DNA of 64,000 nt. Origin: Palleronia sp. LCG004 (GTDB lineage: Bacteria > Pseudomonadota > Alphaproteobacteria > Rhodobacterales > Rhodobacteraceae). The notes under the pieces are model-generated. The model searched no databases and was not told the origin of the DNA. It was given only the letters and a program-made list of their open reading frames with translations. Made by a program: the position numbers and the translations under genes. Where the stretch lies: positions 1,488,001 to 1,552,000 of the forward strand of contig NZ_CP136759.1 of the NCBI RefSeq assembly GCF_032931615.1, in the 5' to 3' direction. Positions 29,540-38,215 of the stretch are shown here, piece by piece. Every line of letters starts with the position of its first letter. Within the stretch, counting starts at the first letter, position 1.

Positions 29540-30366
29540 AGGGCGACCGCGCTCCAGATCAGGGGGAAGGCGATCGCGTGCCAGCGCGTGAACGGCTCGG
29601 AGAAGAGGACCGTGCCGCAGAGGAATTGCAGCGTCGGGTTGACGTAGAACAGGATCCCGAGCGTCGCGGAGGTGAGCTTCTTCGCGGCGAAGCTGAAGAG
29701 GACCAGCGGCAGAGCGGTAAGCGGCCCGGTCGAAATGAGCAGGATCGTGGTCGGCCAGTCGATGAAGATCCCCGCGCCGTCGTGCCAGAGAATCCAGAGA
29801 AGCGCGACGGGCAGCATGAGGAGCGTCTCGGCCGTGACGCTGACGAGCGGATGCGCCGCGATCCCGCGCTTGAGCGCGCCGTAGGTCGCGAAGGTCATGG
29901 CGAGCAGCAGGCTGATCCAGGGCGCGGCCCCGAGACCGATCGTCAGGACCAGCACGCCCAGCGTCGCGACCCCGACGGCGAGGATCTGCGTCCGGGCGGG
30001 CCGCTCGCCGAAGAGGACGACGCCGAAGAGCACGGCGATGAGGGGATAGATGTAGTAGCCGAGGCTCGATTCCACGAGATGACCGAGCTGCGCGGCAAAG
30101 ACGAAGATGGTCCAGTTGACGCCGATCATCAGGGCGGCGGCCAGCAGGACGAGAACCCGGCGCGGGGAGGAAACCGCGATACGGAGTTCGGTGCCGCGGT
30201 GCTGCATGCCCACGAGCGGCAGGAAGAAGACGACGGACCAGAGCACGCGATGCGCCATGACGTCGCCCGCCGGCACGTGGTCGAGAATGCGGTAGAGGAT
30301 CGGCGACAGGCCCCAGATCGTGCAGGCCGCGACGAGCGCGAGAATGCCACCGGTGCGCGCGGTCAT
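29461..30366 (-). CDS. rarD: EamA/RarD family transporter
   Basis: A 301-residue inner-membrane protein with ten hydrophobic helices in two EamA repeats, most like RarD (chloramphenicol-sensitivity protein) in its start (ACTIWGLSPILYRILDHVPAGDV) and in LGYYIYPLIAVLFGVVLFGER. Family members export metabolites; the substrate is unknown. Its ATG overlaps the stop of the divergent deacetylase gene (ATGA). The final 26 codons lie antisense to the end of the LOG gene. Confidence 0.9.
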   Translation of the reverse strand: MTARTGGILALVAACTIWGLSPILYRILDHVPAGDVMAHRVLWSVVFFLPLVGMQHRGTELRIAVSSPRRVLVLLAAALMIGVNWTIFVFAAQLGHLVESSLGYYIYPLIAVLFGVVLFGERPARTQILAVGVATLGVLVLTIGLGAAPWISLLLAMTFATYGALKRGIAAHPLVSVTAETLLMLPVALLWILWHDGAGIFIDWPTTILLISTGPLTALPLVLFSFAAKKLTSATLGILFYVNPTLQFLCGTVLFSEPFTRWHAIAFPLIWSAVALYSVALVRASRRSPRRDRAASASGTA

Positions 30367-31280
30367 GGCAGGTCTCCGATCAGGCGCATCGCGGCTGTGA
30401 GCGGCGCGAAGCGCGTGCCGTCGGGCAGCCGCGCCCCGCCGAGCGCCGCGAGCGTTTCCGGGCGGTTCGCCACGATCAGGATGCGCGCGTCGTCGGGGCC
30501 GAGCGCGGCGGTGGCCCGGTCGAGGGCGCGTTCGACATCCGCGCGCGTCGCGTCGGGGTCGCCGATCCCGGCCGAGGCGGTCGCGCTGGGAAGGCCGCGC
30601 GACCGCGCGATCGGCCCCGCGAGATCGAGCCCGTCCGCCCGGCCGAGCACGCCGTGGCCGGTTTCGGCCAGACGTCCGATCAGGGTCGAGAGCGCCCCGC
30701 GATCGGCGCTCGTGACGGGGTCCGGCAGGATGGCGACCGCGCCCCCGACGAGATGAAGGCTCGCCTGCAGGCCCTGCTCGATATCCTGGGGGGTGCCGTT
30801 CGGCGGGATCGACGGGATGACCAGCACCTCGTAGTCCCGCGCGCGGTAGGTCGCGGCGCGCGTGGCGATATCGGGCCGCGCCGGGTCGAGCGCGACCGAG
30901 AGCGGCATCTGCAGATCGACGGGATCGCCGTCCGTATCGACGATCACGACCGACAGGATCGCGCCCTCCTCCTCGAAGGGCACGGCGTTCCGGGCGAAGG
31001 CGCCCTGCATCCCGGCGTCGGGACGCGAGGTTCCCCGGCGGACGGGCGGCAGGTCCGGGGCTTGCGGTGGCAGGGCAGGCTCGGGTGCCGAACCTTCGGG
31101 CAGGATCTGCGGCAGGCGGTCCGTCCGCACGCCGTCGGTCTGGGCCGGGGCGAGATGCGGCGCGCAGGCGAGCGTGAGGCCGAGCACGATCCGTGCGACG
31201 ATGCGAGATGCCAAAGCGGTTCCCCCGAGGGCCGCGACCGCCGCAGCCGTTACTTGACGCTTGCCCGCACCTTCGCACAT
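30363..31280 (-). CDS. Divergent polysaccharide deacetylase family protein (YibQ/DUF610-like)
   Basis: A 305-residue exported protein, with hydrophobic signal near residues 22-46 and a Pro-rich linker before a domain similar in layout to the divergent polysaccharide deacetylases: FARNAVPFEEEGAILSVVIVD, then GGAVAILPDPV, then TGHGVLGRADGLDLAG and a C-terminal VANRPETLAAL block. The Asp-Asp and His ligands that bind metal in active members are not seen (VDTDG replaces the usual DD and no NHMG-like motif is present), so it may be catalytically inactive. The start is uncertain: ATG at 31280, or a TTG ending at 31214 that would shorten the leader. Coupled to rarD. Confidence 0.72.
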   Translation of the reverse strand: MCEGAGKRQVTAAAVAALGGTALASRIVARIVLGLTLACAPHLAPAQTDGVRTDRLPQILPEGSAPEPALPPQAPDLPPVRRGTSRPDAGMQGAFARNAVPFEEEGAILSVVIVDTDGDPVDLQMPLSVALDPARPDIATRAATYRARDYEVLVIPSIPPNGTPQDIEQGLQASLHLVGGAVAILPDPVTSADRGALSTLIGRLAETGHGVLGRADGLDLAGPIARSRGLPSATASAGIGDPDATRADVERALDRATAALGPDDARILIVANRPETLAALGGARLPDGTRFAPLTAAMRLIGDLP

Positions 31281-31351
31281 GTAGGACGCGATCCCGGGAC
31301 GGGCCCCGCCCCGGTATGCGCCCCACCGCCCCGAAGCGAAAGGCCCCCGAG

Positions 31352-31933
31352 GTGATTCTTCTCATAGACAATTACGACAGCTTCACCTGGAATCTCGTCC
31401 ATTACCTGGGCGAGCTCGGCGCGCGGATCGAGGTCAGGCGCAACGACGCGCTGAGCGTCGAGGAGGCGATGGAGATGCGCCCCGAGGCGATCGTGCTGTC
31501 GCCCGGCCCCTGCGATCCCGACCGGGCGGGGATCTGCCTCGACCTCATCGACGCGGCGGCGCGGGCGCGTCTGCCGCTGCTGGGCGTCTGCCTGGGGCAC
31601 CAGGCGATCGGCCAGGCCTTCGGCGGCCGCGTCGTGCGCCACGACAAGATCGTCCACGGCAAGGTCGACGAGATGCGCCACGAGGGGGCCAGCGTCTTTG
31701 CCGGGCTGCCCGACCCGCTGAAGGCCACGCGCTATCACTCGCTGGTGGTCGAACGCGCGAGCCTGCCGGACGCGTTGCAGGTGACCGCGGCCCTTGCCGA
31801 CGGCACGATCATGGGCCTCGCCCACCGGGACCTTCCTATCCACGGCGTGCAGTTCCACCCCGAATCGATCCGCTCGGATCACGGGCACGACATGCTGCGG
31901 AATTTCCTCGACCTCGTGGCGGTGCCGGCATGA
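31352..31933 (+). CDS. trpG: Anthranilate synthase component II (glutamine amidotransferase)
   Basis: Glutaminase subunit that supplies ammonia to TrpE for anthranilate synthesis; 193 residues. The catalytic triad is visible: Cys80 (GVCLGHQ), His168 and Glu170 (FHPES). The GTG at 31352 was chosen because the protein then starts [14 protein letters not shown] as in the family; an ATG 12 codons upstream is possible. It overlaps trpD by ATGA. A dual role as PabA for p-aminobenzoate cannot be excluded. trpE and trpC are not in the window. Confidence 0.94.
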   Translation: MILLIDNYDSFTWNLVHYLGELGARIEVRRNDALSVEEAMEMRPEAIVLSPGPCDPDRAGICLDLIDAAARARLPLLGVCLGHQAIGQAFGGRVVRHDKIVHGKVDEMRHEGASVFAGLPDPLKATRYHSLVVERASLPDALQVTAALADGTIMGLAHRDLPIHGVQFHPESIRSDHGHDMLRNFLDLVAVPA

Positions 31934-32949
31934 GCACGGATCTGAAGCCCCTGATCGCGAGCGCCGTCGAACGGCCCCTGACCCGTGCCGAGGCCGAGAC
32001 GGCGTTCGGCCTGCTCTTTGACGGGCAGGCCACGCCCAGCCAGATCGGCGGGTTCCTGATGACGCTGCGGACGCGCGGCGAGTCGGTCGCGGAATACGCC
32101 GCCGCGGCCAGCGCGATGCGCGCGCGCTGCAAGAAGGTGCGCGCGCCCGAGGGGGCGATGGACATCGTGGGAACGGGGGGCGACGGGAAGGGCACGCTCA
32201 ACATCTCGACCGCGACGGCCTTCGTGGTGGCGGGCGCGGGCGTGCCCGTCGCCAAGCACGGCAATCGCAACCTGTCGTCGAAATCGGGGGCGGCAGACGC
32301 GATCGGGCAGATGGGGATCGACGTGATGGTCGGCCCCGAGATGGTCGAGCGCGCGCTGGCCGAGGTCGGGATCGGCTTCATGATGGCCCCGATGCACCAT
32401 CCGGCGACCGCGCATGTCATGCCCGCGCGCACCGAGCTCGGGACGCGGACGATCTTCAACATCCTGGGGCCGCTGACCAACCCCGCCTCGGTCGCCTACC
32501 AGCTGACCGGGGCGTTTTCGGCCGAGGTGCTGCGCCCGATGGCCGAAACGCTGGGCGAGCTCGGATCGCGGCGGGCCTGGCTGGTCCATGGCGGCGACGG
32601 GACCGACGAGATCTCCATCGCGCTGCCCACGCGGGTCGCGATGCTCGACAACGGCGAGGTCACCGAGACCGAGATCGCCCCCGAGGATGCGGGCCTGCCG
32701 CGCCATCCGTTCGAGGCGATCCTGGGCGGCAGCCCGGCGGAGAACGGCCGCGCCTTCCGCGCGCTTCTGGGCGGCGAGGCGGGGGCCTACCGCGATGCGG
32801 TGCTGCTCAATTCCGCCGCCGCGCTGGTCGTGGCGGGCAAGGCGCCGGACCTCGTCTCGGGGGTGGCGATGGCGGTCGAAAGCATCGATTCCGGTGCCGC
32901 GATGGCCAAGGTCGAGGGGCTGGCGCGGGTCTCGCCCCTCAGACGCTGA
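31930..32949 (+). CDS. trpD: Anthranilate phosphoribosyltransferase
   Basis: Second step of tryptophan synthesis: transfers phosphoribose from PRPP to anthranilate. The 339 residues contain the PRPP-binding GTGGD (81-85), NIST (91-94) and KHGNR motifs. It is translationally coupled to trpG. The usual follower trpC is absent; instead trpD converges on the NAD(P)HX repair gene with a gap of 2 bases and no room for a terminator. Confidence 0.96.
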   Translation: MSTDLKPLIASAVERPLTRAEAETAFGLLFDGQATPSQIGGFLMTLRTRGESVAEYAAAASAMRARCKKVRAPEGAMDIVGTGGDGKGTLNISTATAFVVAGAGVPVAKHGNRNLSSKSGAADAIGQMGIDVMVGPEMVERALAEVGIGFMMAPMHHPATAHVMPARTELGTRTIFNILGPLTNPASVAYQLTGAFSAEVLRPMAETLGELGSRRAWLVHGGDGTDEISIALPTRVAMLDNGEVTETEIAPEDAGLPRHPFEAILGGSPAENGRAFRALLGGEAGAYRDAVLLNSAAALVVAGKAPDLVSGVAMAVESIDSGAAMAKVEGLARVSPLRR

Positions 32950-32951
32950 GC

Positions 32952-34469
32952 TCAGACCCCGAGATCGGCGAGGACGCGCGGCAGCATGTCGGGCAGATCC
33001 TCGGCGATGAGGCCGGGCCCGAAGGCGCGCGCGGCCCCGGCATGCAGCCATGCGCCCGTCGCCGCCGCGTCGGGCGGCGCGACCCCGCGCGCCAGAAGGC
33101 CCGCCACGATGCCCGACAGCACATCGCCCGCCCCGGCGGTGGCGAGCCATGGAACGGCTTCCCCCCCGGTCGCCGCGTTGACGCGGACCTTGCCCGAGGG
33201 GTCGGCCACCACCGTGGCGGCCCCTTTCAGCAGGATCGTCGCGCCGATCCCGTCCGCCGCCGCGAGGGCCGCGTCGATCGCCGAGAAGGCCGGGCCGGAG
33301 GTCGCGGGGGCATCGAGCCCGCGGGCCTGATCGGGAAAGAGGCGCGCGAATTCACCCATATGCGGGGTCAGCACGCATCTGTCGTGGACGCGCGCGCGCA
33401 GCGACGGATCGCGCGCGATGAGGCTGAGCGCGTCGGCGTCGAGCAGCGTCGCGCGCCCCGCCTCGAGCGTCGCCCGGACCAGCGCCGCGGCACGGTCGTC
33501 GAGGCCAAGCCCGGGACCGAGGAGAAGCGCATTGAGCCTGTCGTCCTCCAGCCGCGCGGTAAGGGCATCGGCATCGTCGATCCGGGCGAGCATGATCGCG
33601 TCGAGATGGCCCGCATTCTCGATCAGGGCGGCGGGCGGCACGCCGAGCGTGACGAGGCCCGCACCGATGCGCAGGGCGGCGCGGGCCCCCATCCGCGCGG
33701 CCCCGCCCCGGCCGACGCCGCCCGCAAGCACCATCAGATGACCGTGATCGAACTTGTGCGCGTCCGCGCGCTTGCGCAAGCGCGCGGGATCGGGCCCTTC
33801 GGTCCGGCGCGCGATGGAGGGGTCTTCGGTGCCGTCGAGGCCGATATCCACCACCACGACCCGCCCGCAATGATCCGGCCCCGAGGCGAGGACGTGGCCG
33901 CGTTTCGGCGCATGGAAGGCGAAGGTCAGATCGGCACGTATGGCGAAGGGCCCCTGCCCCCGTCCGGATGTCAGCACGCGGCCGCTATCGGCGCAGATCC
34001 CGCTCGGCAGATCGAGCGCGACGGTGAGCGCGCGGGCGTCGTTCACGCGGGCGAAGAGGTCGGAAAGCCCCTCGACCGGACGGCCGAGGCCCGTGCCGAA
34101 CAGCGCGTCGACGATGAGATCGCAGCGCGGATCGAGCGGCGCGTCGATCGGCCGGACGACCCCCTCCCATCGCGCGGCGTTGGCGCGGGCATCGCCCGAA
34201 AGCGCGGAGAGCCCGGCCATCGCGTGCACCGCGACGTCCCAGCCGCGGGCGCGCAGATGCCGCGCGACGACGTAGCCGTCGCCGCCATTGTTGCCGGGCC
34301 CGCAGAGGACGACCGCCCGCCCCGGGCGCAGATCCGGCCGGGCGAGGCGCAGCGCATCGACCACCCCGCGGCCGGCACGCTCCATGAGGTCGGCCCCGCT
34401 CGCCCTGCCGCTTTCCATGGCATCGCGTTCGATTTCGCGCATTTGCGCGGCACTCAGGAGAAGGGTCAT
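32952..34469 (-). CDS. nnr: Bifunctional NAD(P)H-hydrate repair enzyme (epimerase + ADP/ATP-dependent dehydratase)
   Basis: A 505-residue fusion that repairs damaged NADHX/NADPHX. The N-terminal YjeF_N epimerase domain (about 1-210) has GPGNNGGDG at 57-65; the C-terminal ribokinase-like dehydratase (about 225-505) ends with WLATAGAGDVLSGIVAGLL, the nucleotide-binding motif. Full length matches the E. coli fusion. It is divergent from glnB with 165 bases between. Confidence 0.94.
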   Translation of the reverse strand: MTLLLSAAQMREIERDAMESGRASGADLMERAGRGVVDALRLARPDLRPGRAVVLCGPGNNGGDGYVVARHLRARGWDVAVHAMAGLSALSGDARANAARWEGVVRPIDAPLDPRCDLIVDALFGTGLGRPVEGLSDLFARVNDARALTVALDLPSGICADSGRVLTSGRGQGPFAIRADLTFAFHAPKRGHVLASGPDHCGRVVVVDIGLDGTEDPSIARRTEGPDPARLRKRADAHKFDHGHLMVLAGGVGRGGAARMGARAALRIGAGLVTLGVPPAALIENAGHLDAIMLARIDDADALTARLEDDRLNALLLGPGLGLDDRAAALVRATLEAGRATLLDADALSLIARDPSLRARVHDRCVLTPHMGEFARLFPDQARGLDAPATSGPAFSAIDAALAAADGIGATILLKGAATVVADPSGKVRVNAATGGEAVPWLATAGAGDVLSGIVAGLLARGVAPPDAAATGAWLHAGAARAFGPGLIAEDLPDMLPRVLADLGV

Positions 34470-34583
34470 CGCGCACCTTTCAGAAAAAGCCCGTTACGGA
34501 TGCACATTGCACATAGATTGAGCAGCGCTTACGAGTCTCGCCAAGCGACCCGCTTGCGTCCATGCTAACCAATTGAGACCTGA

Positions 34584-34973
<390 letters not shown>

Positions 34974-35016
34974 ACGTCGAGACGACACACACTCACTGAA
35001 AGGAAAGTTTGCTTCC

Positions 35017-36423
35017 ATGGACACCAAGGAACTGATCCAGAAGATCCAGGACGAGGATATCGAGTACGTCGACATCCGCTTCACCGATCCGCGCGGCAAG
35101 CTCCAGCACGTCACGGTGATCCGCGACGAGATCGACGAGGACTTCTTCGAGGAAGGCTTCATGTTCGACGGGTCGTCGATCGCGGGCTGGAAGTCGATCG
35201 AGCAGTCCGACATGAAACTGATGCCCGATCCGTCCTCGGCCTATATCGATCCGTTCTACGCCGAGAAGACGATCTGCGTGCATTGCACCGTGCTCGAGCC
35301 CGACACCAACGAACGCTACGAGCGCGACCCGCGCGCGACGGCGAAGAACGCCGAGGAATACCTCCGCTCCACGGGCATCGGCGACACCGCCTATATGGGC
35401 CCCGAGGCCGAGTTCTTCCTGTTCGACAACGTCCGCTACTCCACCTCGATGAACAAGGTGAGCTTCGAGGTCGACGCGCAGGACGCCTCGTGGAACACCG
35501 ACGCCGAGTTCGAGATGGGCAACATGGGCCATCGTCCGGGCGTCAAGGGCGGCTATTTCCCGGTCAACCCGACCGACGACGCGCATGACCTGCGCTCGGA
35601 AATGCTCTCGACCATGAAGCGCATGGGCATGAAGGTCGACAAGCACCACCACGAGGTGGCGTCCTGTCAGCACGAGCTCGGTCTCATCTTCTCGACCCTG
35701 ACCGAGCAGGCCGACAACCTGCAGAAGTACAAGTACGTCATCCACAACGTCGCCAATGCCTACGGCAAGTCGGCGACCTTCATGCCCAAGCCCATCTCGG
35801 GCGACAACGGCACGGGGATGCACGTCAACATGTCGATCTGGAAGGACGGCAAGCCCGTCTTCGCCGGCGACAAGTACGCCGACCTCAGCGACGAGGCCCT
35901 GTTCTTCATCGGCGGCATCCTCAAGCATGCCAAGGCGCTCAATGCGTTCACGAATCCGACGACGAACAGCTACAAGCGTCTCATCCCCGGCTTCGAGGCC
36001 CCCGTGCTGCGCGCCTATTCGGCCCGCAACCGGTCTGGCTGCGTGCGGATCCCGTGGGCCGAAAGCCCGAAGGCCAAGCGCGTCGAGGCCCGCTTCCCCG
36101 ACCCGGCGGCGAACCCCTATCTCGCCTTCGCGGCGCTCCTGATGGCGGGCATCGACGGGATCAAGAACAAGATCCATCCGGGCGAGGCGATGGACAAGGA
36201 CCTCTACGACCTGCCGCCCGAAGAGCTCGAGGGCATCCCGACCGTCTGCGCGAGCCTTCGCGAAGCGCTCGAGGAACTCGAGAAGGACATGGACTTCCTC
36301 ACCGCGGGCGACGTGTTCACCAAGGACCAGATCAAGGGCTACATGGATCTGAAGTGGGAAGAGGTGTTCGCCTACGAGCATTGCCCGCATCCGATCGAGT
36401 ACAAGCTCTACTACAGCTGCTGA
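35017..36423 (+). CDS. glnA: Glutamine synthetase type I
   Basis: Dodecameric enzyme that makes glutamine from glutamate, ammonia and ATP. The 468 residues match GSI-beta. Visible features are the Asp50-type loop region FMFDGSSIAGW, the metal and substrate block MGPEAEFFLFD, the ATP-site KPISGDNGTGMH, and the adenylylation site Tyr397 in KDLYDLPPEE, showing control by adenylylation. It is cotranscribed with glnB and ends at a good terminator. Confidence 0.98.
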   Translation: MDTKELIQKIQDEDIEYVDIRFTDPRGKLQHVTVIRDEIDEDFFEEGFMFDGSSIAGWKSIEQSDMKLMPDPSSAYIDPFYAEKTICVHCTVLEPDTNERYERDPRATAKNAEEYLRSTGIGDTAYMGPEAEFFLFDNVRYSTSMNKVSFEVDAQDASWNTDAEFEMGNMGHRPGVKGGYFPVNPTDDAHDLRSEMLSTMKRMGMKVDKHHHEVASCQHELGLIFSTLTEQADNLQKYKYVIHNVANAYGKSATFMPKPISGDNGTGMHVNMSIWKDGKPVFAGDKYADLSDEALFFIGGILKHAKALNAFTNPTTNSYKRLIPGFEAPVLRAYSARNRSGCVRIPWAESPKAKRVEARFPDPAANPYLAFAALLMAGIDGIKNKIHPGEAMDKDLYDLPPEELEGIPTVCASLREALEELEKDMDFLTAGDVFTKDQIKGYMDLKWEEVFAYEHCPHPIEYKLYYSC

Positions 36424-36450
36424 TCCGGGTCCGGAAATCCGAGAGAACCG

Positions 36451-36480
36451 AAAGGGGGCGTCCGTTGGACGCCCCCTTTT
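36451..36480 (+). terminator. Rho-independent terminator of glnBA
   Basis: GGGGGCGTCC (36454-36463) pairs perfectly with GGACGCCCCC (36467-36476) around a 3-base loop, preceded by AAA and followed by TTTT, 30 bases after the glnA stop. Confidence 0.85.
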
Positions 36481-36538
36481 CGCGTTGGCGACGGCGTCGG
36501 CGCGCATCGGCCATTCGGTCAGGTTTCAACGCATCCGC

Positions 36539-36572
36539 TTCGATGCTACCATAGCATCGAATAATTTTTTTT
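36539..36572 (+). terminator. Orphan intrinsic terminator (possible end of a small RNA)
   Basis: TTCGATGCTA (36539-36548) and TAGCATCGAA (36552-36561) form a perfect 10-bp stem with loop CCA, followed after AATAA-like bases by eight consecutive T (36565-36572). It is oriented to stop plus-strand transcripts, yet the only upstream gene, glnA, already has a terminator 60 bases earlier. Confidence 0.65.
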
Positions 36573-36737
36573 AGCCTGCCGCATCGTAGTTTTCAGTTTT
36601 GACAGACGAGAATCGCCCGGCTTTGCCCCAGGGCAACCGCAAGTTGGCGACGGCGTTCGAACTACGTCATTTTTCTGCCAGTTTTGGCGAAGAATGTTTC
36701 CTTCTGCTGATCCGATACCCCAACTGATGAGGAAACA

Positions 36738-37196
36738 ATGAACAACTTGATTACAACCGTTGCCGCAACATTGAGATTTCGTCAGGCCGACGCGCCGGAT
36801 CTCTACGATCTGTCGGGCCCGGTATCGTGGTGCCTGCGCCAGGCGGATATCCGCATCATCGAACAGGAGGACGGTGTCGAGGGGGACCAGATCAGCTTCG
36901 AGACCGATCACGGAATGGTGCGCGTCGCGCGCACAGCATCGGGCAAGCATGTCGAGATGTCGATCTCGGTCGAGGCCCCGGCGCAGGACGGCGATCTGGT
37001 CGCACGGCAGATCTGCTACCAGCTGACGCGCCGCATCTCGTCGCGATACTCGCTCGTCAACATCGTGTGGCAACCGACGCGCCAGATCATGCGGCCGGCG
37101 CAATTCACCTGGGGCGCGCTGCAATCCTTCGCCCTCGGGTTCGGCGAACAGGGAGGGACGTTCCGGACACCGCATTACGGCGCGTCGATCTGCTGA
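36738..37196 (+). CDS. Hypothetical protein
   Basis: I do not recognise this 152-residue protein. It has no signal peptide, membrane segment or known motif; the sequence is a mixed alpha/beta soluble type with two Cys-containing strands (SWCLRQADIRII, RQICYQLT) and a terminal Cys. A good ribosome site GAGGA lies 4-8 bases before the ATG. Codon use is host-like, so the gene appears real and resident. It stands alone between the AT-rich gap and a convergent SDR gene. Confidence 0.72.
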   Translation: MNNLITTVAATLRFRQADAPDLYDLSGPVSWCLRQADIRIIEQEDGVEGDQISFETDHGMVRVARTASGKHVEMSISVEAPAQDGDLVARQICYQLTRRISSRYSLVNIVWQPTRQIMRPAQFTWGALQSFALGFGEQGGTFRTPHYGASIC

Positions 37197-37307
37197 CACG
37201 CCGCGCGGACCGGCCTTGGCCGGCCAGTACCGGCACGCGACCTCGCACGGGCCAGCCGACCGCCGGGTAACGGTCGGGGCCCGCGCGCGACGCGTTTACC
37301 GCCGATA

Positions 37308-38087
37308 TCACATCGACAGGTTCACCGCCCCGCCGTCGAGCAGGATGTTCTGCCCAACGATGAAGCCCGAATGCCGCGAGCAGAGGAAGGCGCAGGCCGC
37401 GCCGAATTCCTCGGGCGTGCCGTAGCGGCCCGCGGGGATCGTCGACTGACGCTGCGCGCGCGCCTCTTCCATGGTGAGGCCCTGGCTTTCGACGACGCCC
37501 TTGTCGAGGGAGGTCGCCCGGTCGGTATCGTGGATGCCGGGCAGCAGGTTGTTGATGTTGACGCCCTTGCCCGCGACCTGCCGCGCCGTGCCCGCGACAT
37601 AGCCCGTCAGCCCCGCGCGCGCCGAGTTCGACAGGCCAAGCACCGCGATGGGCGATTTCACCGATTGCGAGGTGATGTTGACCACCCTGCCCCAGCCGCG
37701 GTCGATCATCGTGGGCAGGCAGGCCTTCATCAGCGCGATGGGGGCCAGCATGTTGGCGTCGAGCGCGGCGATGAAGTCGTCGCGGGTCCAGTCCGACCAC
37801 TGCCCCGGCGGCGGACCGCCCGCATTCGTGACGAGGATGTCCGGCCCCGAGGCGAGATCCAGGATCCGCTCCTGCCCGTCGGTGGTGGTCACGTCGCAGG
37901 CGATCGTCTCGACCTTCACGCCGAACTCCTCGCGGATGCGCTCGGCCTCGGCCTCGAGCGCGTCGGCACCGCGCGCGTTCATCACCAGGTCGCATCCCGC
38001 CTCGGCCAGCGCGCGCGCACAGCCGAGCCCGAGCCCCTTCGACGACGCCGTGACCAGAGCGCGCTTTCCCGAAATTCCGAGATCCAT
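37308..38087 (-). CDS. SDR family oxidoreductase, non-canonical active site
   Basis: A 259-residue short-chain dehydrogenase with the cofactor motif TASSKGLGLG (13-22), NAGG (88-91) and the family C-terminus GQNILLDGG. The catalytic Ser is present (NITSQS, about 140), but where the YxxxK pair should be the sequence reads GLSNSARAGL, lacking both Tyr and Lys. It is therefore either a divergent subfamily with altered chemistry or a non-redox binder. The start ending at 38087 is preceded by GGGAGG. It is divergent from prfC. Substrate unknown. Confidence 0.88.
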   Translation of the reverse strand: MDLGISGKRALVTASSKGLGLGCARALAEAGCDLVMNARGADALEAEAERIREEFGVKVETIACDVTTTDGQERILDLASGPDILVTNAGGPPPGQWSDWTRDDFIAALDANMLAPIALMKACLPTMIDRGWGRVVNITSQSVKSPIAVLGLSNSARAGLTGYVAGTARQVAGKGVNINNLLPGIHDTDRATSLDKGVVESQGLTMEEARAQRQSTIPAGRYGTPEEFGAACAFLCSRHSGFIVGQNILLDGGAVNLSM

Positions 38088-38215
38088 TCCGTTCCCTCCC
38101 TTTGAAAGGCCAATCGTTTCGGGCCCCACCATTCCCGTTTCGACCGGGATCCGCAATCGTCGAGCGGCCGTCGCGCCCGATTGCGCCTTGCCGCGCCGGG
38201 CCCTATATCGCGTCC

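Larger units (their letters stand above)
36424..36737. other. 314-base non-coding gap between glnA and an unknown gene
   Basis: It contains the glnA terminator (36451-36480), an orphan hairpin plus T run (36539-36572) and AT-richer DNA up to the next ribosome site GAGGA (36729-36733). A TTGACA at 36599-36604 has no convincing -10 at 17 bases. No coding frame is supportable. Confidence 0.6.

Noticed and set aside
31214..31280. Reading the deacetylase and rarD frames as one 636-codon fusion on the minus strand
   Set aside because: The long frame 29461-31371 is open through the deacetylase gene only in a shadow frame; rarD starts at its own ATG overlapping the deacetylase stop.
34501..34512. 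TGCAC repeated twice upstream of glnB as an NtrC site
   Set aside because: The arrangement is a direct repeat, not the inverted TGCAC/GTGCA pattern, and no sigma-54 promoter (GG-N10-GC) was found downstream.
36599..36627. TTGACA as a promoter for the unknown gene at 36738
   Set aside because: The hexamer at the right distance is TTTGCC, which is not a usable -10.
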